A DNA stretch of 64,000 bases from Tigriopus japonicus. Its lineage: Eukaryota > Arthropoda > Copepoda > Harpacticoida > Harpacticidae. Shown piece after piece: positions 49,371 to 61,999 of the stretch. Position 1 is the first letter of the stretch; each line of letters opens with the position of its first letter. The notes below the pieces were generated by a model. That model was not told the origin of the DNA and ran no database searches. It was given only the letters and a program-made list of their open reading frames with translations. The stretch spans positions 998,569 to 1,062,568 of the forward strand of contig CM021320.1 in NCBI GenBank assembly GCA_010645155.1, read 5' to 3'. A program made the position numbers and the translations under genes.

Positions 49371-49529
49371 TAGACTTACGTGTGACCTGCCCTCTTCTTC
49401 TTCTTCTTCTTCATAATTGTTTTTTTTTATTACTCCACTTTTAGTCGCATATCCTCTCTTTTTACACATTGTGTTTTAGAGTGGCATTAACAATAAACAT
49501 AACAAAAAGGATGCATCTTTCAACGCTAA

Positions 49530-50520
49530 GCTGTCTCAAATCGAAATTTATCATTTTTTTCTGCAAAAACGTTCATCAGACATAAAAATATGAGTACGAG
49601 CAACATCTTTTCTTTACAAAATACTGGATTTTGACGAGTTTCTCGCTCTTGACGTCCATTTTTTTAAACGTGCAGGGGTCACCCAACATACCTGGTCTAA
49701 TGGGAAATGCAGGGGGAGGTTTGAGTGATCTCTTCAAAAAATCTTATCGCGGGTGGATGAAAGAAGAGAAAAGGCTTGTTTGGCAACAGTGGGTGGCTCG
49801 TGAGAATTTGGTCAGTTTAAGGGTTTTCGCAATTTACAGACCGCCCTTGCGAATTAGATGCCATGAAAAATGTCGAATTGCAAGTTTGAACACCTTTGGT
49901 TAGGATTTTGGAAAAAAATGCACACTTTATTTGCTCGTTCTTGCACGAGAAAATTCTCAACAAAAGGCCACTTTTTTGGGTAAGTACAAGTGTAAGTGAT
50001 GTTATAAGCACTGATTTGTATTGTAAAGCTCCAAAACCATCATGGTATCAAACAAAATGCCGTTTTTTGTACGTGTTTCTCTTCAATATCAAAGGTCTTT
50101 TTTAAGTGCTTGCCATTTTTTAATCAATAGAATAATTTTGCAAATTCTTACAAAAACGAGAGTCAAAATGTCCAAACTGGCAATTCGACATTTTTTGTAG
50201 CATCTAAGTCATAAGGGCGGTCTGTAAAACGCGAAAACCCTTGCACTGACCAAAATCTTACATTGACGAACAAGCCTTTTCTCTTTTTTCATCCGCCCGC
50301 GATAAGAATTTTGAAGAGATCACTTAAACCTCCCCCTGCATGCCTCATTTAATCATAGCTTCCAACAAGTTTGTTTGACAACAAGATTTGTCAAATAACA
50401 TCTGCTCAAAAGTGCTTAATCGGTTAAATCTCTATTTCGATTTTTGACAGCAATCCGAAAATGGTGCGATTTAACAATTATAGGCTCAGTCTACCTACAG
50501 TTCTATATAGAATTATATAT
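49530..50520. repeat. Dispersed repeat, copy 2, split by a nested TIR element
   Basis: The two parts, about 49530-49700 and 50348-50520, together align in order with 38130-38480. The intervening 650 bp is a separate inverted-repeat element, so this copy predates that insertion. Confidence 0.6.
49702..50347. mobile_element. Non-autonomous TIR DNA element (about 650 bp)
   Basis: Terminal inverted repeats of roughly 180-190 bp, 49702-49895 and 50166-50347, share long blocks read in reverse complement: GCAGGGGGAGGTTT, GTGATCTCTTCAAAA, CTTATCGCGGG, GAGAAAAGGCTTGTT, TACAGACCGCCCTT and AATGTCGAATTGC. The interior is about 270 bp, AT-rich, with no transposase. The exact target-site duplication could not be fixed (the flanks share a TAAT-like core). 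Superfamily unknown. Confidence 0.75.
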
Positions 50521-50895
50521 GAAAAAGATCAAAAGTGCAGATAAAAACCAAAATAGTGCAAATAAAATCTAAAAACCGAAGAAAAACTGAAATTTCTGAA
50601 ACAAAAAGCTTCAAATACTTTCTTGTTATCTGCTTGTTATTTTTCAATCTTGAAAAGGAAAATTTAGATATTAATAATATGTTTATTGCGACTCAAGGTC
50701 ATGTCAGGTTGTATAAATAAAATAAAATATTGTAGAAATCCTGTCAAATGTTAAAAAACGTTACAATAGACAAATTATGTTGTGGTATCACAAGTGAGTT
50801 GACTAGAATGGTTTCAGTGCACATGAATGAAATGAAGAGGAGATTGACAGACAGTACAAATACAGTTGGGTAGAGGGAGATGATGAAAATCTTGG

Positions 50896-51656
50896 TTATT
50901 GCAGTAGATAGGGTGGGTCAGATTCAACAGATCCTTCGTCAGTTCCCGTCTTTGGAATATTGCGATGTTGAGGTGTTGAGGTGTTTGGTGAAGGAGAGTT
51001 GGGTGGTGAAGGTGAAACCGACATAGTTAAAAAACTTGACGATTTCAATCGGACTATTGTTGATGTGGAAGGAGGTGGGAGGCATACAACCTTTATGGAA
51101 AACCATGGCCTTCGTCTTGATGGTGTTGAGTTGAAGGCCGTTCTCTTGGTAATAACCGTGGAGAGCATTGATGGCATTTTGCAATTCCACGGCTGAATCA
51201 GCCAAGAGAACCAGGTCGTCTGCATACTGTAAGTATTGTATTCTATTGTTATTGATGGTGGGGCCTTGGTGGGAGAGGGCTTCGGGCAGGTCGGATACAT
51301 AAAGATTGAAAAGAATTGGCGATAGTGGATCCCCCTGCGGAAGGCCGATGGATGTGAAGAAGCAGGGGGATAGGTCCTCATCAGAACGAATGGAGCATTT
51401 GAGTCCTGCATAGATGTTGGCTAGCAGGACACATATTGAAAGCGGAATTCCCCACAGTTGGAGTTTGAGGAATAACCGCGTTCGGTCCACCCTGTCGAAT
51501 GCTTTGGAAAAATCTACAAAGCATCCATATACTCTCCTCTTTGCGCTGATGTTTGATTGCACAATTTTGTAGAGGAGAGTGGCTGCCGAGGTGGTTGAGC
51601 GGCTTCTCCAGAATCCGAATTGGAACTTGGGAGGGAGATTCCTTTCCTCGGCCAAT
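50896..51656 (-). pseudogene. Non-LTR retrotransposon reverse transcriptase fragment, ends at assembly gap
   Basis: On the minus strand, 51655-50939 encodes the core of a LINE-type reverse transcriptase. It shows GFWRSRST, FVDFSKAFDRVDRTRL (motif with first catalytic Asp), GLPQGDPLSPILFNLYVSDL and YLQYADDLVLLA, which holds the YADD catalytic pair. A thumb-like segment follows (FNYVGFTFT). The N-terminal part, with any endonuclease, is lost in the gap. The 3' end stops early in a Ser/Thr-rich stretch and a different frame stays open to 50896, suggesting a frameshift or decay. The motif order fits the Jockey/RTE/R1-like range; the clade cannot be fixed from this piece. Confidence 0.85.
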
Positions 51657-51756
51657 NNNNNNNNNNNNNNNNNNNNNNNNNNNNNNNNNNNNNNNNNNNN
51701 NNNNNNNNNNNNNNNNNNNNNNNNNNNNNNNNNNNNNNNNNNNNNNNNNNNNNNNN
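51657..51756. other. Assembly gap (100 N)
   Basis: Exactly 100 N, a common placeholder for a gap of unknown length. Different retroelement types lie on its two sides, so the true sequence may be several kilobases of repeats. Confidence 0.98.
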
Positions 51757-51921
51757 GGGGTGAAATTCTCCACTCACCCCAATAGCCCCGTCAAAAATAT
51801 ACGCAGAAATATGACTATGAATTGATAGACGCCGCATCAGAGATTGCTGTGGTATTAGGGTATTGGTTTTTTAAACCAGCCCAGACATCCGCTTGAATGA
51901 AAGAAAACCCTTTACATGTTT

Positions 51922-52110
51922 TCTTGGGGGGAGTGTCGCAACCTTGATGTCTGTGAAGCTATCGGAGGAATACGGAGGTGGTCGATTCTACATCTATGGT
52001 TAGCTAGGTTATCTTACTCACCCAACCTATCTATGCCTTACGATCAATAAAGCTTCCTCTTCCGGCGAGTCAGTCGAGTAGAGACTACCAAACCACACAC
52101 ACGTTGTAAG
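51922..52110 (+). repeat. Candidate polypurine tract and 3' LTR start of an LTR retrotransposon
   Basis: TTGGGGGGAG at about 51924-51933 is directly followed by TGTCGCAACC, the usual PPT-then-TG start of a Gypsy-type 3' LTR. An AATAAA lies near 52047 as a possible LTR poly(A) signal. The LTR end and a matching 5' LTR were not found, so the right boundary is nominal. Confidence 0.4.
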
Positions 52111-52186
52111 TTCATTCCTATTTCAAAAGGTTAGAATACTTAGACATTTATTATCCAAAGGTACTATCATCCATCAGCTAGAATAG

Positions 52187-52915
52187 GTACAAGTCAGCAC
52201 AGAGAGCATCTCAGGTGGCCTTGGGGCCAGCCTCGTTCAGATAGGAGAGGATGGCATTCCTCAAGCTATTGGCTATGCCTCTCGAGGTCTTTCCCAGCAT
52301 GAAAATAACTATTCAGCATATCTTTTGGAACCAACTGCCGCTTGCTTCGGAGTTCAACATTTTGATGTATATCTGCGAGGCAGACATTTTACATTGCGCA
52401 CTGACCACAAGCCGTTAGAAAAATTGTCCACTGTTCACACGAGAACTCTGAACCGCTTGCAACAATTGATGCTGGAGCATAACTTTTCAATTGCTTACAA
52501 ACCGGGAAAAGAAAATACCGTTTCAGATTTCTCATCCCGTAATCCCATTTCTTCTGTATACATTCCGAAAACGACGTTGATTGATTTGCAAAAACAGGAT
52601 CCTCAGCTAGCTACTTTAATGCAAGATTTGCAAAGCAAAAATAGGAGGTCCAAAATTCCTTCTCAACTACTGAAATCTTTGCTCATCAAATCGGGGATCT
52701 TATTTCGCCGAGCTGGTTCTAGACTGCAAAAATTTGCTCCAACTTCCATTCGAGCTCAAATTCTGCAAGCCGCCCACAATTCTCTGGCGGGTGGTCATAT
52801 GGGCATGTTTAAAACCCTCCTCCACGCTTTCTTTTCTTCATGGGGAGAGATGTTGTATCAGCATCGATCATATTTCATTCTGAAAGCTTCGTACGTTTAT
52901 CGTGCTGGAGGGTGA
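52187..52915 (+). pseudogene. Ty3/Gypsy-type pol fragment: RNase H and integrase zinc-binding region
   Basis: The frame is open from after a TAG at 52184 to the stop at 52915. It begins inside the RT-linked RNase H domain (SGGLGASLVQIGEDGIPQAI, then GYASRGLSQHENNYSA), continues through TDHKPLEKL and RLQQLMLEHNFSIAYKPGKE, and reaches the start of the integrase H2C2 region (AAHNSLAGGHMGMFKTL). The reverse transcriptase is missing upstream, and the integrase core is replaced by an unrelated tail after HAFFSSW. It is a dead, rearranged fragment. Its position after a 3'-LTR-like sequence is not normal element order. Confidence 0.85.
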
Positions 52916-53932
52916 AATAAAGTCAGTTGATACCTGAAACTCAAAGTGTCTACATCAACACAATACATTACATTTCAAAACTGTTGCAATTGGAACGGCT
53001 CAAAAATTCAAAAAGTCCTCTACGGTGTTCCGAATGACTTTCCAAAAAGCCATTTGGAACACCGTGCCCGTTACTTGTTCCTTTTTTTCTTTTTAATCGA
53101 ATTCGAAGTCACAAAAAAATCATTTGGCTTTATTAAAAAATCTCTGGGCAGTTTTTTCAACAAACTGTACATCTTTGAATCGAAAATTCGCCTAGTACAT
53201 TGCCAAAAAACGAGTTGCCTATGAAGTCTACCTTTTATCTTTGACTCATCCTTCAAAACAAAGTGATTTATTTTTTATTGCAATCCCACCTAATTGTTAT
53301 TTCTGGTCGAAAGATGAGGACTTTTTTAATTGGGGCTAAAATGGGATTAAGTTTTTTTCATTTTGTAGGCCAACCTTTTCCAAGTGTGTTTTGATAAATG
53401 AGCATCATCTTGGTATCAGTATGACCTGCAATAATCGTTATTTCCTTCATTTGAATTACATTTCTAATATTTACATTTTTGGACTACTAATATACAATTT
53501 TCAAACCAAAGTCCACATAAAGTTTAACATGCTCCTTACAAGATCTTGCGTGTCTTTACATATGAAAGAATCATAAGCAAAAATGATCAAGTGCCACCTC
53601 CAATGACTAATAACTCGAAGCAAAAAAGCTCTTGAACGTAAAAACTTAGTACTAAAAAATACGTGAAAAATGACGTATTGTCTTATAAACTCAAAAATCA
53701 AGTTAGTGTGATTAGAAGCTTAAAAGTAAACCTGAAATAACATTGGAAATTAATGACTACTAATGTATTTTTTGTAATATGTAATGCCATTCTTTTATTC
53801 TAAAAGAAACTCAGTTGTAACCAATTCCTAATTTTGGGGAAAGGAATGGGAACTGTAATTCATTTTTTTTCCGAGGAACAGGCAAATATAAAATTACGTA
53901 ATATGGACACCCTGCCAAAAGACGAGTGACGA
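52916..53932. other. AT-rich intergenic sequence, nothing supported
   Basis: No gene or clear repeat was recognised between the pol fragment and the TIR element at 53933. Short ORFs here lack any domain. Confidence 0.5.
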
Positions 53933-55265
53933 CTAGGGTTGCCAGGTGGCCGCCGCGGCGGCCAAAATTTTCAAAAGTGGCAACTTTTAAAACCTGATGG
54001 CCACGAGAAAAAAATAGTGTCCGCAGGGGGGGAATTGGCCGCCAAATGGCAACTTTTGAAAGTTAATGGCAACGGGAAATATCGAAAGGCTGCTGATCAT
54101 TATGTGACTGCCAACCAGGGTTGTCAGGTGGTTACTGCAGCGGCCATAATTTCCAAAAGTGGCAACCTTGGAAAGGTGATGGCCACGAACAAAACTTAGG
54201 GGCCACCGTGCAAAATTGGCCACCAAATGGCAACTTTTGAGGCTGCTGAATGGCCACAAGAAATTTTTTGTGGCGTCTTAGCCGAATTTGGCAACTTTTG
54301 AAACTTGATGATACATGTATCTACCAAGTGATTGCTAAATTGCGACGTATGAAACTCTTTGGCTGCTAGTTGAAAGTCCATTTCAAACAAGTCCTCTAAA
54401 CAAATACTTAGGTTAAACATTAGGTTATGCCTTGTTTTTGACCGCACTCAATTGTGGTGTCTGAATTTTAGCGATAGACAAAATGTGCTTTTGGGCTGAA
54501 ATTTCATTTTTGATATCATTTAGTGATGGACCAAACAAGATCATAACCAAAAGTTTTGGTTTAAAGAGGGCTTAACCAAAACTGCAAGCAACTGATTGAA
54601 AAATTACATACATGCAAAATTCACTTATTATTATTTAAGTATTTTCTTCGACTTCTTTAACGTGCATGTCTGCTTTTGGTTTAGTTAAGCATAACTGAAA
54701 CCGAAATCAAAATTTCGGTCGTAATTTCGGCCAAAAGCGCTTTCATTCAATCAGTAGTTCCAGTTATGCCTTCTAAATCCAAAGGCAGACAAGCGCGTAA
54801 TAGAATGGATTTTGATTGTTCAATTATTTTGTTTAAAGAAAAAAAGGCGAAACCCTATACACTTAACATATCCAATTTACAAACACAATGTAACCTTTCA
54901 ATAACATTGGGTCAATCCCGGCTTTAATGGGCAGGGGAGGATCAACTCTGCAATCCTAGCACCTAAGGATTCACGTTAATGGCATTGGCTATAGTGCCAA
55001 GTTGAAGCTTCGTTCCCATGAATTTGTTTACTAGCACGCACATTAAAAAAATGTACAGAATTTTGAAAATTCATTTTTTTCAAAAAAAATATCTTGAGCA
55101 CTGCTCTTTACACTCACATTTTTTTAAATACAACAATAACAATGTAGAAACTTGAAAAAAGGCTGCTAAGTGGCAACTTTTCCTCATTTTTGGCTGCCAA
55201 AAGGCAACTTTTGATCTTAAATTTACCCGCGAGACCTCCTTGGGACCTAGCAACCCTGGAGACGA
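53928..55265. mobile_element. Putative 1.3-kb TIR DNA element with internal tandem duplication
   Basis: The left end (53933) reads CTAGGGTTGCCAGGTGG. The right end (to 55260) reads, in reverse complement, TCCAGGGTTGCTAGGTCCC. They share AGGGTTGC(C/T)AGGT, a 13-bp terminal inverted repeat. GACGA flanks both sides (53928-53932, 55261-55265), a possible 5-bp target-site duplication. Inside, a unit of about 182 bp starting near 53936 and again near 54118 is duplicated with divergence (AAAGTGGCAAC, GGCAACTTTTGA motifs). The same GGCAACTTTT motif returns near the right end. No transposase is present. With ends only 13 bp long, the call is moderate. Confidence 0.5.
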
Positions 55266-56327
55266 CAGCTTGTCTTAGCTAGAGCATCTTTAGATATGGA
55301 CAAATGTCGCTGCTTTTTGTTATGACTATCCTTGGTCACAGCCACTAAGGCACGCTGCCAATTCAGCCTGATTTTACCAACAGCCTATAAAGGACAGTTT
55401 TTGGTTGTGTTGGAAACAGTTGGAAAGCAGATGAGCACCTTCATCCTTTTTTTTTTAGCGTGATCAAACTAGAACTCGAAGATCGAAAAAAGTGCTTTTG
55501 ATTAAGGGGAGAGGAAATACAAATATCCTTCGAAATATGTTTAAAGCAAGTTTTCAGTGGCAGTTTTAGTTTTTGCTAAGTTTTAAAGTTGAAATTTGAC
55601 CAACAAGATCCAGACAATGAAAACCATTTCTTATTTGAACATATTTTAAGCCCACTTGATTATCACCCTGGGTGACCAAGACTAGTCATAACAAAGCTTC
55701 GACCTCAATCCATTATTTTTCGGCTAGAGTCTTAGCTGAGTTCCAAGCTGTTATGGCGGACGCTAGGTCCGCTAAGTCAAGGAGGACGGTATTACATGGA
55801 GTGGGATCAAGCGAGGGCGCGTTACTGCGTTGGTGTGAATTTTCTTGCGTGATAGCCTGGAGTTAATGAAGAAATCCAATATAATTCGAATTAATGTCGT
55901 TTTATTGACATAAGTCATAAAACAAAAGTCCACAAGGATTCCATAAGCAATCATTTGATGCCCAATTGATGTCTCTCAAAAAATTCAAATTGTGTTGTTG
56001 CATTGTGTTAAGTCAGATATCTTCAAACTCCTGATCTACTGACTTGCTTTGTGATAGTGATTGTCCACCTTTTGTTGAAAGCAACATGGTTTTTATCATT
56101 GGGGTTGTTTGTTTTCTTTGTTTGTTGAGGAGTCAGAACGCAGCTTCGCAGCTGCGATCTGATAGAGGCTGTCCGCCATATGGGGATATTGCCGCTCCAC
56201 TTGGACAAGCTAACAAGCAAGCATTAATTTTTACCTCACCCTCTGGAATGACCCCAGGTTCGCCCATTTAAGCCGTCAAGGGCCGTGACTTGTGGCTTCT
56301 ACATGTAACTTAATACCACTGGCCACT
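55266..56327. other. Intergenic, nothing supported
   Basis: Short ORFs only. The sequence has no recognised domain, RNA or defined repeat. Confidence 0.45.
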
Positions 56328-56574
56328 GGGACTCGGCAAGCCCGGGATCGAACCGGGGCTTGCCTATTTGGCATTGAAAGACAGTTCAATGCTAAATTTT
56401 GACTCCGAAGAGTTGAGTTTGGAAAGTTGTGTTTTTGCATTTGAAAGACGGTTCAAATGCTAAATTTTGACTCCGAAGAGTTGAGTTTTGAGAGTGGCAG
56501 TCAGCCGGGATCGAACCCCAGCTCTCCGCATGACAAACCGACGCAGTACGCACTACGCCATGCCACACCCCTGT
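56328..56574 (-). mobile_element. tRNA-derived SINE-like composite, family C
   Basis: On the minus strand, reading from 56574, there is a tRNA-like head with an A-box-like TGGCGTAGTGCG and a perfect B box GGTTCGATCCC near 56507-56517. Next come two copies of a roughly 58-bp unit (AATTTTGACTCCGAAGAG block, about 56380-56427 and 56438-56488), then a second B-box GGTTCGATCCC near 56343-56353. The ends do not pair as a tRNA acceptor stem. It looks like a SINE or two tRNA-related pieces joined head to tail. Confidence 0.55.
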
Positions 56575-58948
<2,374 letters not shown>

Positions 58949-60085
58949 GCGCCGTCAATCGACATTGACCGCTTTAGCCATCTTTTGGAGACCACCATCA
59001 ACCCAGACCAGATTTGGCGAAACCGATTCCCGATGCCACCTTGGACGAATTTTCGAGTCGCTGAAATATAATCCTTTTGTTAACAGGATTGTAATGCACG
59101 AGTCTCTGATATTTGTTTGCTTTAAGATTTTAAAACAAGTGTTGTGTTGGTTCTTGGCAACGGTCAAGTTCCTCGAAAAAGCTTTGGCGAAATTTTCTGC
59201 ATCCGTCATAGATCTAGCGTGAACTCGACTATCATGGATTTCTTCACCTTGGTGATTAGTGATTACTGTTTTTATTTTTCTGCTTTATGGCTTTTGACTA
59301 ATTCTTTGGTTCATTATAGAAGTAATCTAATTAGCATTCCGTCTTATGGAGAAGTTTGAGAGCTCTTTCCATGGAGGAATTTTTCCTAGTAACTTTTAAA
59401 TTTAATTGATGTTACGAGCTAAGCAATCGATCGTTTGATGAATAAGAGCTGAAGAATGTTCAAAACAATACAATATTTTTCAGATCTCGTCTCTCGAGGA
59501 AGGTGTAGGACGCGAAGCCTAGATGACTTTGAAATTGGGAGGCATCAACTTTATGTTTAATTTATGTTGTAAAAGTTCAAGAATTCACGGCTATTTGAGA
59601 TAATTAATGTATTTTTAGGTGAGAATTTGATTTTGAATCGTAAGGTCATGGATTTTAATAGTTAGGCCTTGTCCGGCCAACAAAGCCAGCCATCGTATCA
59701 CCCAATTTTTCCGGAACGGCGGCTTCATGTTTGGGCAGGGAGACCCTTGGCTCAGGAGTGGACATGGGTGGAGCTAGGCCACTTGTTCTTTGATTTTTGT
59801 TTCTTTACAGGAAGACTTTAAGACCAAAAGTTGATAATTCGTTGCTCTTTTTAACTATCAGGGTACATTTTTTTTCTTCACGATCTCCAATATTTTAGAT
59901 TTTTTACTACATAAATTGCAACTTTCCGGAAATGTGACTAAACTGACAAAAACGTTGGAATGAAATACTCGCATTTTTTTCTCACAAATTACTTGGGACC
60001 GCAACGCACCTTCTGTGCCTATTTTAAGACTTAAGTTCGAAGAGCACATTGCAAAAGTGGTACTAGTAAGTTCTACCTAAGTAAG
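58949..60085. other. RPL18 3' flank and intergenic, with a diverged SINE copy
   Basis: Mostly AT-rich. 59663-59795 resembles the body of the SINE at 60086-60344 (GGCCAACAAAGCCAGCCATCG versus GACCAGCGAAGCTAGCTACCG style blocks). No further gene seen. Confidence 0.45.
59663..59795 (-). repeat. Diverged partial SINE, family B
   Basis: This aligns in order with the non-tRNA body of the copy at 60086-60344, including the CCGGCCAAC/CGACCGACC, CATCGTATCACCCAAT/CATCGTCCAAT and TTTTCCGGA/TTTTCGGAT blocks. The tRNA-like head is missing. Confidence 0.5.
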
Positions 60086-60344
60086 TTTTTTTTCTGGATT
60101 ATTGGTGCTAGGGTCAGAGGGTTGAGCCTCGACCGACCAGCGAAGCTAGCTACCGCATCGTCCAATATTTTCGGATAGGCAATTTCAAGTCCGATATCAG
60201 AATGGCTCTCCATCTGTGGATGTGGAAAAGCGTCTAAAAGTCTCTTGAGAAAGGTCGGGGAGGAGAATCGAATCTGGGACCTCTCGTAGGAGGTTGTAGC
60301 CTATTGTAGGAAAATACGCTAACCACGAAACCACGTCTCCTCCC
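60086..60344 (-). mobile_element. tRNA-derived SINE, family B
   Basis: On the minus strand, from 60344, the head reads GGAGACGTGGTTTCGTGG then TTAGCG (A-box-like). About 40 nt later comes AGATTCGATTCTC (B-box-like, 60263-60275). An unrelated body of about 150 bp follows and ends at an A run (plus-strand T run 60086-60093). A partial second copy lies at 59663-59795. Confidence 0.6.
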
Positions 60345-60428
60345 TTGCAATTAATTATTGTTGTTGTTTTAGATTAATGGCTATAATGGTAAAGTCTTCT
60401 GTATCTATTCTCTAGCGATCCATTCAAG

Positions 60429-61672
60429 TTAGGTCCGTTTATTAAATTGTTCAAGTATGGCGTGAACTTCGGGCGATCGCCATCGCTCGAGTAAGAGGTC
60501 GCACTCTTTCGTATTCACTTGGCTTAATGTATCACCTAAATGGCCATTCACCAAGTGCTTGGACAAAGCCACACTCTGAAACGACACCTTGGCAAAATCT
60601 CGAACTCTTCGATCCACTTCGGCTTGAAAAATATCCTCTCCAAACACTTGGGACACAAAACCCGCGTCCTTGGCTTCCACAGCGCTCAGTTTTCGACCCA
60701 TAAATAGGACCTCTCGACCCAAACTGGGTCCCATGATCTTAGGGAAGAGATAGGAGGAACACCCCTCTGGCGTTTGAGCCAAGTGACTGAAGGGTGTGCT
60801 AAAATAAGCCCGGTCAGAGGCATATACCACGTCACAGAGTCCAAGGAGTGTGCAACCGATCCCAATGGCAGGTCCATTCACAGCCGCAATCAAGGGCTTG
60901 GGAAATTCAATCAAGGATTGGACAAATGCATGTAAGATATCGCGAGCCATAAGCGTATTCTTATGCACATCGGCTTTGAGAACTTGCATAAAACTGGACA
61001 AGTCATTGCCACTACTAAAGAACTGGCCATGCCCTTGTAGCACCACAAACTTAACCCGTTCATCTTGGGCTCCTTGTTCCAAGGCTTTGGGTAAAGATTG
61101 GAACATATCAAAGTTGAAGGCATTAAGTTTCTGTGGACGATTCAAGAACACCCGAGTTACTCCCGTTTCATCTTGAACCACACTCAAACCAGGATATGTT
61201 TGAGATGGATCCACTTTGTTGCTTGTAAAGGGTTCCAACTCCTTAATCTCTCCATTTTGCTCCAACAAGGTCTGGAATAAAAGCTCTAGACAAATCAGAT
61301 TTGGTCCGGAAATAGACGAGATCCGGATCCTGTTCCCACCTGGACCATTCTAGCATATTGTTCTTTGGCCTCGGATTGCGACAAACCTTTGACGTCATAC
61401 CAAGCATCCCATTTGGCCAGTTCCTGTGGCGATACGGCGGGTCTCGGCTTGGGATTGGAGCCATGAGTGCTTTGTTTGTATAAGCCATAGAGTTGCAATG
61501 TTTGTAAGGGATCCGGAGGGATCTTTAATTTGAGCAAACGCTTCTTGGCTTCCTCAAACTTCAATGGGGATTCCGAGGTTTGTGAATGTGAACACAAACC
61601 TACCACGTGACCCCTATAAAGAAGGAGACGATTGACACGGATCAACTGCGATGAGAGTTGGGCAATATTCAT
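60429..61672 (-). CDS. ECI2: Enoyl-CoA delta isomerase 2 (ACBP-crotonase fusion), two exons
   Basis: Exon 1 is 61672-61340 and exon 2 is 61271-60429, with a 68-nt GT-AG intron in phase 0, giving 391 aa (human ECI2 is 394). Residues 1-30 form an Arg-rich, acid-free leader (SSQLIRVNRLLLYRGHVVG) that looks like a mitochondrial targeting peptide. Residues about 37-111 are an acyl-CoA-binding domain (FEEAKKRLLKL, LYGLYKQSTHG, KWDAWYDVKGLS). About 135-391 is a crotonase fold with FSSGNDLS at 196-203 (oxyanion-hole region), AAVNGPAIGIGCTLL, and TPEGCSS with the catalytic Glu at about 280. The enzyme shifts 3-enoyl-CoA double bonds to trans-2-enoyl-CoA in oxidation of unsaturated fatty acids. The C terminus is FNKRT, not a PTS1 such as SKL, so peroxisomal import is not predicted. 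AATAAA occurs within the last codons. Confidence 0.95.
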
Positions 61673-61850
61673 GTTGACCCAAGAGTTAGGTCAGTATTGT
61701 CAGGAATGGAAGTGTTCCGGTATCATTTGCATGTATATGATCCTGTTCCAAGTTTCATACTACCACTAATCAGCTGACTTCAAAACATTTATGTAAAGTG
61801 TAAACATTTGTGTGGTATCCAGGGTAGCCAGGTCTTCAACGGCTCTTATC
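61673..61850. promoter_or_regulatory. Upstream region of ECI2
   Basis: Short noncoding stretch upstream of the minus-strand ECI2 start, expected to hold its promoter. No specific element was identified. Confidence 0.3.
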
Positions 61851-61920
61851 TTTTTTTTTTTTTTTGGGGGGGGGGCGGATTTTTTAATACCGCTACAAGG
61901 AATGCGATTCCCTGTAAAGA
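61851..61920 (-). mobile_element. 5'-truncated SINE, family A
   Basis: The sequence at 61887-61915 matches the tail of the SINE at 16264-16292 almost exactly (ACCGCTACAAGGAATGC then ATTCCCTG). It abuts a T run followed by a G run (61851-61876). The tRNA-like head is missing. Confidence 0.65.
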
Positions 61921-61999
61921 GAGTTAATGATTAATATAGTTTATAAAATTATCGTTTATACGAAATTTGATCTACCAATGAGTTACTGTTGGCAGATCT

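Larger units (their letters stand above)
48484..49375 (-). mobile_element. Complete miniature LTR retrotransposon (TRIM-like), minus-strand orientation
   Basis: Two 129-bp direct repeats, 48489-48617 and 49242-49370, are identical as read base by base. Each begins TGT and ends ACA. The same 5-bp sequence TAGAC flanks the element at 48484-48488 and 49371-49375, a target-site duplication. In minus orientation the LTR contains TATATAAG, a TATA-like promoter. The bases right after the 5' LTR (49241 downward) read TGGCACAGTCGG, a primer-binding-site-like start. The bases right before the 3' LTR (48618-48630) read GGGGGAAGGGAGA, a polypurine tract. The 624-bp interior has no gag or pol and is filled with short tandem repeats, so mobility would need proteins from another element. 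Identical LTRs suggest recent insertion. Confidence 0.9.

Noticed and set aside
54520..54745. Element bounded by TAGTGATGGACC-like sequence, also seen near 39750 and 41380
   Set aside because: The 12-20 bp similarity recurs at three places, but I could not define matching ends or duplications; probably an old dispersed repeat.
56507..56574. Functional tRNA gene on the minus strand
   Set aside because: A and B boxes are present, but the acceptor ends do not pair and the spacing is wrong; it fits a tRNA-derived SINE better.
60263..60344. Functional tRNA gene on the minus strand
   Set aside because: Box-like motifs only; no consistent cloverleaf and a SINE body with A-tail follows.
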